Shown here: piece by piece, positions 6,011 through 13,659 of the stretch
Position numbering within the stretch: the stretch's first letter is position 1
How the letters are laid out: each line of letters begins with the position of its first letter
DNA from: Kosmotogaceae bacterium UBA1373
GTDB taxonomy: Bacteria; Thermotogota; Thermotogae; Petrotogales; Kosmotogaceae
DNA length: 14,497 nucleotides
Assembly: GCA_002305955.1 (NCBI GenBank)
Contig: DBRH01000071.1
Location: 4,450-18,946, forward strand
Reading direction: 5' to 3'
Translations under genes and position numbers: made by a program
Notes under the pieces: generated by a model
What the model was told of the DNA's origin: nothing
Databases searched by the model: none
What the model saw: the letters and a program-made list of their open reading frames with translations, nothing else

Positions 6011-6776
6011 CTGGGGGTACGACAGTTACTACGTCGGGATAGCCAAGGCCGTGGTAAGGGAGATAAACAGGGACGTGGAGATTCTCGACATCTGCCACAA
6101 TATAAAGCCTTTCAGCGTTAGGCACGCAGCTCACGTGATAGAGAGGGCGATCAAAGACCTGCCGGCCGATACGGTCTTCCTGGCCGTGGTCGATCCTGGT
6201 GTAGGGACTTCTAGAAAGCCTGTGGCGATGGTTCTCAAGAATGGAATGTGCATGGTCGGACCTGACAACGGGATCTTCACGCTGGCCGCCGAGAGTTTTG
6301 GCGTCCACGAAGTGAGGGAGCTCGAGAACCGCCAATACCACAGGGGAGTTTCAAGGAGCTTCCACGGAAGAGATATCTTCGCACCGGTCGCCGCCCACAT
6401 AGCCAAGGGACTGGCGGTGGAGAAGCTGGGATCCAGACTGATGAACTTCGAATACCTCAAATACAGAAAGGCAACCAGAAGCGGAGACGCTCTCACTGGC
6501 GAGGTGGCCTTCTACGACGGTTTCGGCAATCTCGAGACCAACATTCCGCTCTCTCTCGGAACAGGGCTGGAAGAGGGGGATATTCTGGAGTTGAGCCGTG
6601 GTAGAAAGCAGTTCACTATAACCTTCGGCAACACTTATTACGACGTGAATTTCGGACAGCTTATGGCCCACTTCGATTCCAGCGGTTATATGGAGATAAC
6701 GGTCAACAAGGGAAGCGCCAGGGAACTCCTCGGAATGGACGAAGGAGAGCAGATAACGGTTGTCAAAGCCAGATAA
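5991..6776 (+). CDS. S-adenosyl-L-methionine hydroxide adenosyltransferase (SAM hydrolase, DUF62)
   Basis: 261 residues, the usual length for the family that shares its fold with SAM-dependent fluorinase and chlorinase. Family enzymes split SAM with hydroxide into adenosine and methionine. LTDWGYDSYYVG at 5-16 is the N-terminal signature. The family triad is present: Asp68 and Arg75 in VDPGVGTSRKP, and His125 in SFHGRDIFAP. VGPDNGIF at 89-96 is also typical, and there is a C-terminal beta domain from about 165. The triad points to a hydrolase; no halogenase-specific insertion was recognised. GGAGGGAGAG directly before the ATG is the ribosome site, inside the end of the DUF123 gene. It overlaps the histidine kinase gene by 17 bp, so the three are probably translated in series. 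Confidence 0.9.
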   Translation: MIAFLTDWGYDSYYVGIAKAVVREINRDVEILDICHNIKPFSVRHAAHVIERAIKDLPADTVFLAVVDPGVGTSRKPVAMVLKNGMCMVGPDNGIFTLAAESFGVHEVRELENRQYHRGVSRSFHGRDIFAPVAAHIAKGLAVEKLGSRLMNFEYLKYRKATRSGDALTGEVAFYDGFGNLETNIPLSLGTGLEEGDILELSRGRKQFTITFGNTYYDVNFGQLMAHFDSSGYMEITVNKGSARELLGMDEGEQITVVKAR

Positions 6777-8070
6777 GGTCCTTTTCGGTTCCGGTTACCA
6801 CTACATCACGGGAATCGTGGTGGCGGGTGCCGGCTTGCTGGCCTCGTTGCTTATCGGGTTCAACGTGGAGAGTCTCCTGCTGGTTATCTTTTCAGGTCTT
6901 TCGGCGACGGCCTTCGTTTACCTGGTGATCGTGAGACAGCTCAACAGGCTGGTGAAACTCATACGGAGCGGCGAGCGGAAACCGGCTGCCGAACTGGAGG
7001 GCCAGTTCCACGAACTTTACGGTTTTTACAGGAACCTCTCGCTTCAGGTGGAGCAGGAGAGAAACTACTACGAAAAGCTATACAGGGATTATTCCGAGCT
7101 GCTGAACACGCTGAACATATCCGTGGTTTCGCTCGATGGGAGCGGAAATATTGATCTGGCGAACGAGGCTTTCGTAAAGAGCTTTTCCTACGGCGCCCAG
7201 AACATGAGATACCTGAAGCTCGATCATTTCATAAGGAGAACCGGGCTGCTCTTTCCACTCCAGGAGGGGCAGTACGATGTTTACAGTAAAAAACTGGGCA
7301 GGCGTTACCTGGTGACGGTGACCAAAAAGAAGAGGAGCGGCTTTCTCGTCACTCTGGATGACAAGACTAGCCAGTGGAAGACCAGGCAACTCCTCGAGAA
7401 GACCAGGCGCTACGCCGTCGATGCCCAGACCGTCGCCGACCTGGCCCACGGGCTCAAACAGCCGCTGGCCAACATGAGGCTGGCGCTGGATCTGTATATA
7501 CGCTCCAGGAAAGACTCCTACCTGCAAACACTCTCGAACGAGCTTTCGGGTTTCCAGGTGAAGGTGGGCGGAATTTTGCAAATCTTCAGGTATGGCGAGG
7601 AGTTCGAACGGCTCGATCTCTCCGAATCGGTCAGGAAGGTTCTTTCGTTCATGGAACCGATACTGGCAGCCAGAAGTATATCTCTCGATACAATCTCGCT
7701 GGATGACGGAAAGGTCCTGGTTCAAAAGGGTAGGCTGGAGAACGTAGTGAAAAACCTACTGATGAATGCGGTGGAGGCCAGCGAAGACGGAGGGGAGATC
7801 GCTCTGAAGGTTCGCCGTTCGAGCGAGTACCTCACTCTGATCGTGTCCGACCGGGGAAAGGGCATCGACGAGTCGATACAGGCCGAGGTCTTCAAACCCT
7901 TCTACACGACCAAATCGGAGGGTTCGGGGCTGGGACTGTACCTGATCAAGAATTTCTGCGATGAGAACGATGTAAGATTGAAGATGAAAAGCGTTCCGGG
8001 AAAGGGAACGGTTTTCGTTTTGACTTTCAGGAGGAATGATGATGAATCGCAGGATTCTTCTGGTAGATGA
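6760..8070 (+). CDS. Membrane histidine kinase with PAS-like domain, no ectodomain
   Basis: 436 residues. Two transmembrane helices (about 15-34 and 38-58) are joined by only a few residues, so there is no periplasmic sensor. A juxtamembrane helical region (60-118) and a PAS-like segment (about 115-205) follow. The dimerisation helix has the phospho-accepting His230 in DLAHGLKQPL. The catalytic domain has all boxes: N (NLLMNAVEA, 332-340), G1 (DRGKGID, 364-370), F (FKPFYTTK) and G2 (GSGLGLYL). The residue after His is Gly instead of the usual Glu, a form also seen in PhoQ-like kinases (HSLKTPL). The start is TTG inside the previous gene, with GGAGAG 10 bases upstream. It overlaps the response regulator gene, its obvious partner. 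It probably senses a cytoplasmic or membrane signal. Confidence 0.92.
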   Translation: MSKPDKVLFGSGYHYITGIVVAGAGLLASLLIGFNVESLLLVIFSGLSATAFVYLVIVRQLNRLVKLIRSGERKPAAELEGQFHELYGFYRNLSLQVEQERNYYEKLYRDYSELLNTLNISVVSLDGSGNIDLANEAFVKSFSYGAQNMRYLKLDHFIRRTGLLFPLQEGQYDVYSKKLGRRYLVTVTKKKRSGFLVTLDDKTSQWKTRQLLEKTRRYAVDAQTVADLAHGLKQPLANMRLALDLYIRSRKDSYLQTLSNELSGFQVKVGGILQIFRYGEEFERLDLSESVRKVLSFMEPILAARSISLDTISLDDGKVLVQKGRLENVVKNLLMNAVEASEDGGEIALKVRRSSEYLTLIVSDRGKGIDESIQAEVFKPFYTTKSEGSGLGLYLIKNFCDENDVRLKMKSVPGKGTVFVLTFRRNDDESQDSSGR

Positions 8071-9388
8071 CGATCTGGCCTTCAACGGCCTTCTCGCGGC
8101 GGCTCTTCGCGAGGAAGGTTACGATGTGACACAGGTTTACAATCTGAAGCAAGCCGAAAAGTCGCTGCTGGACGAGTTCTTCGATTGCGTGATACTGGAT
8201 GTGAGACTTCCAGATGGGTCAGGATTGGACCTTCTCCCAGATGCCGCCCAGACCGCTCCGGTCATAGTTGTGTCGGCCCACGGCGATATAAACACCGCCA
8301 TAGACGCGGTGAGAAAGGGAGCCTTCAACTTCCTGGAGAAGCCCTTCGATCTGACCCACGCCCTGCTGGAGGTGAAAAGGTCGATAGAGTACTCGGAACT
8401 CAGCAGGGAGAGAGACGATCTGGCAGGAATGGTCGGAGGCGATACGCTCTCGGAGTTCGTGGGAAAGAGTCCGTCTGTTATTCGTCTGAAAGAGACGATC
8501 TCGATGATCGCTCCCAAGAAGGTAACGGTTCTCCTGGAGGGAGAGAGTGGAACGGGCAAGGAGATAGTTGCCCGGGCGATCCACCAATTGAGCGGACGGA
8601 AGAGGTTCGTCGCGATCAACTGCGGGGCCATACCGGAGAACCTCTTCGAGAGTGAGCTGTTCGGCTACGAAAAGGGAGCTTTCACCGGCGCGCTTCATTC
8701 CAGGCCCGGCCTCATAGAGGAGTCGAGCAGGGGAACTCTCTTTCTAGACGAGGTTTCGGAGATGCCGCTCGCCCTTCAGGTGAAGCTGCTGAGGGTGTTG
8801 GAAACCTCCACCAACCAGCGTCTTGGTGGCAACATCTCGCGCAGGCTGGACCTGAGGGTCATAGCGGCTACCAACAGGGACCTGGAATCTTACGTGACTG
8901 CCGGGCAGTTCAGGAGCGACCTGTACTACAGGTTGAACGTGGTGAAGTTGAAGATCGCTCCGCTCAGGGAGAAACGGGAGGACATTCCCGTGCTGGTCGA
9001 GTACTTTCTCCCCAGGCTCTGCCAGGAGCTCGGTCTGAGAAAAAACCCCATGATACCGGCCGGTTTGCTGGACGAGATGATGGGGTACGACTGGCCGGGC
9101 AACATCCGTGAGCTCAGAAATAAGCTCCTCTCCATGCTTGCCGTTAACGGAGACAGAGAGATCCTCTCCTCGATAGGTCTGGAAAATCCTGAAAACGAAA
9201 AGTGCGTCGAAAAAGGTTTCGAAGAGGTATCACTGGATGAGATGGAGAGACGCTATATCTCGTGGTTGTTGAAGAGACACTCGGGAAACAAGAGCGAGAC
9301 GGCCAGGGTACTGAAGATAAGCAAGAGTACGTTATACGAGAAAATGAAGAGGTGGGAAAGCTTTGAAGGTGATAACGACCCATCTTAA
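8042..9388 (+). CDS. NtrC-family sigma-54-dependent response regulator
   Basis: 448 residues with the full NtrC layout. The receiver domain (3-115) has acidic residues LVDDD near the start, phospho-acceptor Asp53 in VILDVRLPDGSG, Ser78 and Lys100 (EKPF). The AAA+ domain (about 140-370) has Walker A GESGTGKE (167-174), the sigma-54 contact loop GAFTGA (212-217), Walker B LFLDE (233-237) and the sensor region RSDLYYRLNV. A Fis-type helix-turn-helix lies at the end (KSETARVLKISKSTLYEKM). It should activate sigma-54 promoters when phosphorylated by the adjacent kinase. Three consecutive ATGs (8036, 8039, 8042) follow AGGAGG, and the third has the best spacing (about 7). It overlaps the kinase gene by 29 bp and the next gene by 26 bp. 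Target promoters are not visible here. Confidence 0.94.
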   Translation: MNRRILLVDDDLAFNGLLAAALREEGYDVTQVYNLKQAEKSLLDEFFDCVILDVRLPDGSGLDLLPDAAQTAPVIVVSAHGDINTAIDAVRKGAFNFLEKPFDLTHALLEVKRSIEYSELSRERDDLAGMVGGDTLSEFVGKSPSVIRLKETISMIAPKKVTVLLEGESGTGKEIVARAIHQLSGRKRFVAINCGAIPENLFESELFGYEKGAFTGALHSRPGLIEESSRGTLFLDEVSEMPLALQVKLLRVLETSTNQRLGGNISRRLDLRVIAATNRDLESYVTAGQFRSDLYYRLNVVKLKIAPLREKREDIPVLVEYFLPRLCQELGLRKNPMIPAGLLDEMMGYDWPGNIRELRNKLLSMLAVNGDREILSSIGLENPENEKCVEKGFEEVSLDEMERRYISWLLKRHSGNKSETARVLKISKSTLYEKMKRWESFEGDNDPS

Positions 9389-11951
9389 CCCCGATTTCGA
9401 TGCCTTCGCATCGGCCGTGGCCGCACAGAAGTTTTTCCCCGATCACATGATCGTTCTGGGCGGCGAGCTTTCGCCGGCGCTGAAAGGTTTTCTCTCTTCC
9501 AGAGGACTGCTCCTCTCTTTCTACAAGACCGGGGAGCTGAAACTGGAAAGACTGAACTCGCTCATAGTAGTCGATACTTCAGATATTCAGAGGCTTCCCT
9601 TTTCGATAAGGCGGCTGATAACCGCCGGCACGGAAGTCAAATTCTTCGATCATCATCTTCAGGCCACCGGCGAGAAGCCTGGTACCTACCGCGATCTGGG
9701 AGCCTGCACCACCCTTATGTGCACCCTCCTGAGAAAGAAGAAGAAGCACATCACGCAGAACGAGGCATCGCTCTTCGCCACGGCGATCTACAGGGAGACC
9801 GGCAACTTCACGCACGCCAACACAAAACCGCAGGATTTGAGAACGGCCGCCTGGCTGCTGGATTCGGGCGTCCATCCCGACGAACTTGGCGTCTATTCCA
9901 GCTACAGGTTGAGTCTATCGCAGCAAAAGCTGGTCGAGACGCTTCTGCTCAACATCGAGACGGTCGATGTCGGGGGGGTAGAGATTAGCTTCGCCAGAGC
10001 ACAGAGAGACTCTCTCCCCAGCGGTATGAGTCTGGCGATAGAGAAACTCTGGTCTTTTCTGGGCGTGGAGAATCTGGTGGTACTGGTGAAGGTTGGAGAG
10101 AGGATTTATTTCACTATCAGATCGAGGCATATGAACCTCGACCTCAACGGGCTCGGCGGAAGTTTAAGGAACGGCGTAGGGGCCTTCACGATGGGTTATT
10201 TCGAAGAGGGCGACTTCGAAAAGGCAGATCTGGCCATCAGGGGAGCCTTCGAGAAGAATATAGAGAGACTTATAAAGGTCAGGGACATAATGTCCTCTCC
10301 GGTCAGGACCGTTCTGACGGAAATGAGAGTCGAGGACGTTCTGAAAATAATGCAGAGAACGGGCCACCACACTCTGCCGGTGGTCGATCAGGACAAGATC
10401 GTGGGTATCGCCAGACACAGGAACGTGGAGAAGGCCTCCAGGCACAACCTTGGCGACAGGAAGATCGTTGAAATCATGGACCCCTTCTTCGTTGTGGCTT
10501 CGGCAAACGATTCCGTTCAGTCGGTTACGGACAGAATGGTGGAAAACGATACTACTTCGGCGCTGGTCCTTGAAAACGGTATTCTCACAGGCATAGTGAC
10601 CAGAACGGATCTTTTGAAGAGCCCTTTCAGTCGCCAGAGGTTCCTTCAGAGCAGAGAGCAGAAGGAAGACCAGAACTATGTCAAGCTTTCGATAGCACGG
10701 CTACTGGAAGAGCGCGTCGAAGGCAGGCTACTGACCATGCTCAGATTCCTGGGCGCCGTTGGAAGCGAGCTGGGTATGCCGACTTACATCGTGGGAGGAT
10801 TCGTGAGAGACCTTCTGCTGAACAAGACGAACCTCGATCTCGACATAGTGGTCGAAGGAAATGCGAACAGTTTCGCGGCGGCCTTCAAAAAGTACTTCGA
10901 TATAAAGATAGTGGAACACAAGGAATTCCTGGCCAGTTCGATGTTCTTTCACGACGGGCTGAGGATAGATGTCGCCACTGCGCGCACCGAGTTCTATAAG
11001 AGACCGGCCGCACTGCCTGAGGTCGATATGAGCACCATCAAGAAGGATCTTTACAGGCGGGACTTCTCGATAAACGCCATGGCCGTAAAGCTCAACCAGG
11101 AGGAGTTCGGAATGCTGATCGACTTCTTCGGTTCGAGAAACGATCTGGCCAGGGGAACCATAAGGGCGCTTCATCCGCTGAGCTTCATAGAGGATCCGAC
11201 GAGGGTTCTGAGGGCCGTCAGATTCGAGCAGAGGTTCGGTTTCGAAATAGAAGTAAGAACGGCGGAGCTCCTTAAAAACTGCGTTCGCGAGGACTATCTG
11301 GACAAAGTAGCAGGCCAGCGGTTGAGGGACGAGCTAAACAAAATCCTGCTGGAGCCTCAGCCCCTTAAAGCTATAAGGAGGCTTTCGACACTGGGCGTTA
11401 TAGAGAAGCTCTTCCCGGGAGTGGTCTTCGACAGGCGGATCGATTTCGCGATCGAGAAGTATTTTCTGAGGCGGCCGAGAAACAACGGCTATATCGGGGA
11501 GGATAGAATACTTTATACACTAATGATGATACTGTTGAGGTATAGTATTAATGAGCAGGTTCAGTGGAACATTCAACGTTACGGTCTCCCCAGAAACTTT
11601 CTGGAGAGGCTCAGAGATGCCAGGGAGAACGCCGAGAGTATCTCCCGTGAGAACCCGGAAAAACCTTCGCAATATCACTGTGCGATCAAGTCGAAAAAGG
11701 CAGAGACGTTGAACTTTCTCAACAGCCAGCTCGAGGATGAAAGAGACAGGTCTTTCGTGGAGTACCTTAAAAGGCTCAAAGAGACGAAGCTGGCGGTCGA
11801 CGGCGAGCGTCTGAAGAGAGCGTACGGTCTGAAAGAGGGACCGGAAATAAAGAAAGTACTCGATGCCCTGTACTGTGCTAGACTGGACGGGCTTGAAATC
11901 GAGAAGGAAGATGGATTCGTGAAAGATTTTCTTAGAATGGAGGGGATATGA
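9363..11951 (+). CDS. cca: Class II CCA-adding enzyme (tRNA nucleotidyltransferase) fused to DHH and two CBS domains
   Basis: 862 residues. (a) DHH/DHHA1 region, 1-300: NPDFDAFASA (D11, D13), DTSD (D71), FDHH (96-98). (b) Two CBS domains, about 304-360 and 365-420, adenine-nucleotide sensors in other proteins. (c) Class II nucleotidyltransferase, about 455-862: GGFVRDLLL (478-486), catalytic LDLDIV (491-496), RRDFSINAMAV (565-575) choosing the nucleotide, and DPTRVLRAVRF (611-621). This part builds the tRNA 3' CCA. The same architecture is known in Thermotoga and some Deltaproteobacteria. The motif IV Asp of DHH reads Glu145 (RETGNF), and the DHHA1 GGGH region reads GGSLRN (265-270), so the phosphoesterase half may be altered or inactive. 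CC-only or A-only addition cannot be excluded. The start is TTG at 9363 with GAGGTGG just upstream, inside the regulator gene. Confidence 0.92.
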   Translation: MKVITTHLNPDFDAFASAVAAQKFFPDHMIVLGGELSPALKGFLSSRGLLLSFYKTGELKLERLNSLIVVDTSDIQRLPFSIRRLITAGTEVKFFDHHLQATGEKPGTYRDLGACTTLMCTLLRKKKKHITQNEASLFATAIYRETGNFTHANTKPQDLRTAAWLLDSGVHPDELGVYSSYRLSLSQQKLVETLLLNIETVDVGGVEISFARAQRDSLPSGMSLAIEKLWSFLGVENLVVLVKVGERIYFTIRSRHMNLDLNGLGGSLRNGVGAFTMGYFEEGDFEKADLAIRGAFEKNIERLIKVRDIMSSPVRTVLTEMRVEDVLKIMQRTGHHTLPVVDQDKIVGIARHRNVEKASRHNLGDRKIVEIMDPFFVVASANDSVQSVTDRMVENDTTSALVLENGILTGIVTRTDLLKSPFSRQRFLQSREQKEDQNYVKLSIARLLEERVEGRLLTMLRFLGAVGSELGMPTYIVGGFVRDLLLNKTNLDLDIVVEGNANSFAAAFKKYFDIKIVEHKEFLASSMFFHDGLRIDVATARTEFYKRPAALPEVDMSTIKKDLYRRDFSINAMAVKLNQEEFGMLIDFFGSRNDLARGTIRALHPLSFIEDPTRVLRAVRFEQRFGFEIEVRTAELLKNCVREDYLDKVAGQRLRDELNKILLEPQPLKAIRRLSTLGVIEKLFPGVVFDRRIDFAIEKYFLRRPRNNGYIGEDRILYTLMMILLRYSINEQVQWNIQRYGLPRNFLERLRDARENAESISRENPEKPSQYHCAIKSKKAETLNFLNSQLEDERDRSFVEYLKRLKETKLAVDGERLKRAYGLKEGPEIKKVLDALYCARLDGLEIEKEDGFVKDFLRMEGI

Positions 11952-13073
11952 ATGAAAAGATTCAGAACGTTACTGGTGATTTCCTTCATCGCCGCCATAG
12001 GGCTTCTCGTAAGTTCTTGCTGGCCGATGCTTCCATCGATATCGTTGACCATCCAGGGAAGCAACAGGGAACCGGGCAAACCGATAATGGTAGAGGCGAT
12101 GAACTTCAGATTCGCCCCAAACGCGGCAGGTTATATCTGGAAACTCGAGAAGGAACTCGGTGGAGGCGGCTGGCAGGACATCACCGCTCAGAATCTCAAG
12201 ATCATGAAAAGCACCCGATTCAAAGACGACACAGTAGTGGTCTATATTCCGACCGTGCCCGAGACGGGAAGAGTTAAGATAACGGCCAGGGCAACGGGCC
12301 AGGACGACGATGGCGCTCTCGTGACTGTTGAATACAGCCAGACGGTCACCTACAACCCGAAGACATCCGTTCTGGTGGAGGTCTTCGAGAAGGCAGGAAC
12401 GACCTTCGGACAGCCATCCAGCTGGTTCGGCGCCTTCTCCTTCTCCTGGTCCAACAGGGTCCCCAATTTCGTCCGCTACAAAGAGGGCTTCCTGGAATCG
12501 GCCGTGGGACTCGATCCCTACGCCCAGAGATTGCTCTTCGGAATCGATCCGACGAGCGCCGGGGCGATATACAACGCCGGCGAGGTCTTCTTCCAGGCCT
12601 GGACGAAACTGCCCAGCAACACCTACACAAGCGCCCAGATGAGCACCATGTTCAACAACGCTCCCACCACGGGTGACTGGGCTATCAGAATAGAACCCAC
12701 CACCTTCAGCGGCTGGCGCGCAACGGGCTGGAAAGTCAAGGTCCAGAACATCGATCGCTTCACCGACGACCTGTGGCTCTTCAGGGCCAGAAAAAGCGAC
12801 AACCGGGCCACACACCTGGTCAAGATAAACAGTTACTACGTACCCGGAGCAGTGGAGGAGTTCGTCGAGGAAGATATCGGCACATTCGTGAGTTTCGCCT
12901 TCAGCGAAGGCAATCTATTGCCGCCCGGCAGCCGTCTCTGGGATGAAAATTACTACTTCGGAGTTATCGTGGTACAGAAGACGGCTCCTTCTTCCCAGTA
13001 CAACGAGGAAGACGTAATTTTCACGACACTGAAGGGCTCGGCCATGGTTCTCTTCCCCAACAAGAGCTGGTAG
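11952..13073 (+). CDS. Lipoprotein of unknown function, probably all-beta
   Basis: 373 residues. The N-terminus is a lipoprotein signal peptide: KRFR, a hydrophobic stretch (7-20), then lipobox VSSC with acylated Cys23. The mature protein should be anchored outside the inner membrane or under the toga. Residues about 30-135 look like an immunoglobulin-type beta domain (alternating strands such as VVVYIPTV and GRVKITARAT). The rest is aromatic, rich in Trp, Phe and Tyr (SWFGAFSFSW, GDWAIRIEP) and not recognised. No enzymatic motif was seen. The ATG follows the CCA gene stop with no gap, and AGGGGA lies about 6 bases upstream, so the two are probably cotranslated. Codons here are noticeably C-ending compared with neighbours, which could reflect high expression. 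It is most likely lineage-specific. Confidence 0.8.
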   Translation: MKRFRTLLVISFIAAIGLLVSSCWPMLPSISLTIQGSNREPGKPIMVEAMNFRFAPNAAGYIWKLEKELGGGGWQDITAQNLKIMKSTRFKDDTVVVYIPTVPETGRVKITARATGQDDDGALVTVEYSQTVTYNPKTSVLVEVFEKAGTTFGQPSSWFGAFSFSWSNRVPNFVRYKEGFLESAVGLDPYAQRLLFGIDPTSAGAIYNAGEVFFQAWTKLPSNTYTSAQMSTMFNNAPTTGDWAIRIEPTTFSGWRATGWKVKVQNIDRFTDDLWLFRARKSDNRATHLVKINSYYVPGAVEEFVEEDIGTFVSFAFSEGNLLPPGSRLWDENYYFGVIVVQKTAPSSQYNEEDVIFTTLKGSAMVLFPNKSW

Positions 13074-13086
13074 TGGGGAGAACGGT

Positions 13087-13659
13087 TTGAAGGAAAAAGT
13101 TCTCATAGTCGATGTTGATCGTCTTGGAGAGCTGGCAACCCGTAACGGGTTGCTGGCTCTTCCTTTAGAGTGTATAAAAAAACCCGTCGAGCTTTACGGA
13201 CGTTTCGTCCCCCGCGAGGAAGCCGAAAGCGACGAGAGCGGCCGGCAGATAATACCTTACGTGATTTTGAGGGACGAAAAGAGATATCTCCTGATGCGCA
13301 GGACGAACAGGCAGGGCGAGTCGAGACTTCACGATAAATACTCGATCGGGGTTGGCGGCCATATAAACCCCGAAGACGGCCGGAATCTCTGGCAGGCCTT
13401 CGAGAGAGGCATGAGGCGGGAAATCGACGAGGAAGTGAAGGTAGATATCTCCTCGCTGGAGTATCTGGGTATCCTCAATGATCTCTCCACGGCCGTGAGC
13501 AGAGTCCACATGGGGATAGTCTATATCGCCAGCGTAGTCTTTCACGGCTTCAACGAAAAGGACAAGTTCACCGGTTCGATGGTAGAATTCGAAGAGCTAG
13601 AAATGTACAGAGAGAAGATGGAAACATGGTCGCAGATCGTAATGAGCCGGTTGAAATAA
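13087..13659 (+). CDS. NUDIX hydrolase family protein
   Basis: 190 residues. A central NUDIX fold begins at about 55 (IIPYVILRDEKRYLLMRRT) and leads into the box region GVGGHINPEDG...RREIDEEV (88-117). The metal-binding core REIDEE (111-116) is intact. The box is longer than the classic G-x5-E-x7-REUxEE, and the position of the first Glu is Gln103. The combination R.....GE.RLH.KYSIG.GGHINP belongs to a group often labelled MutT-like phosphoesterase, whose substrates are not defined. The N-terminal 50 residues (VDVDRLGELATRNG) are a family-specific extension. The TTG start has GGGGAG about 7 bases upstream and lies 13 bases after the lipoprotein stop. It overlaps ispE by 34 bp. Confidence 0.85.
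   Translation: MKEKVLIVDVDRLGELATRNGLLALPLECIKKPVELYGRFVPREEAESDESGRQIIPYVILRDEKRYLLMRRTNRQGESRLHDKYSIGVGGHINPEDGRNLWQAFERGMRREIDEEVKVDISSLEYLGILNDLSTAVSRVHMGIVYIASVVFHGFNEKDKFTGSMVEFEELEMYREKMETWSQIVMSRLK

Noticed and set aside
5991..6776. Fluorinase or chlorinase instead of SAM hydrolase
   Set aside because: The Asp68/Arg75/His125 triad of the hydroxide adenosyltransferase group is present, and no halogenase insertion was recognised.
11970..12815. Open frame of 281 codons on the - strand opposite the lipoprotein gene
   Set aside because: It shows no recognisable domain and no ribosome site. Strongly C-ending codons of the sense gene leave the opposite strand free of stops, so it is taken as a shadow.
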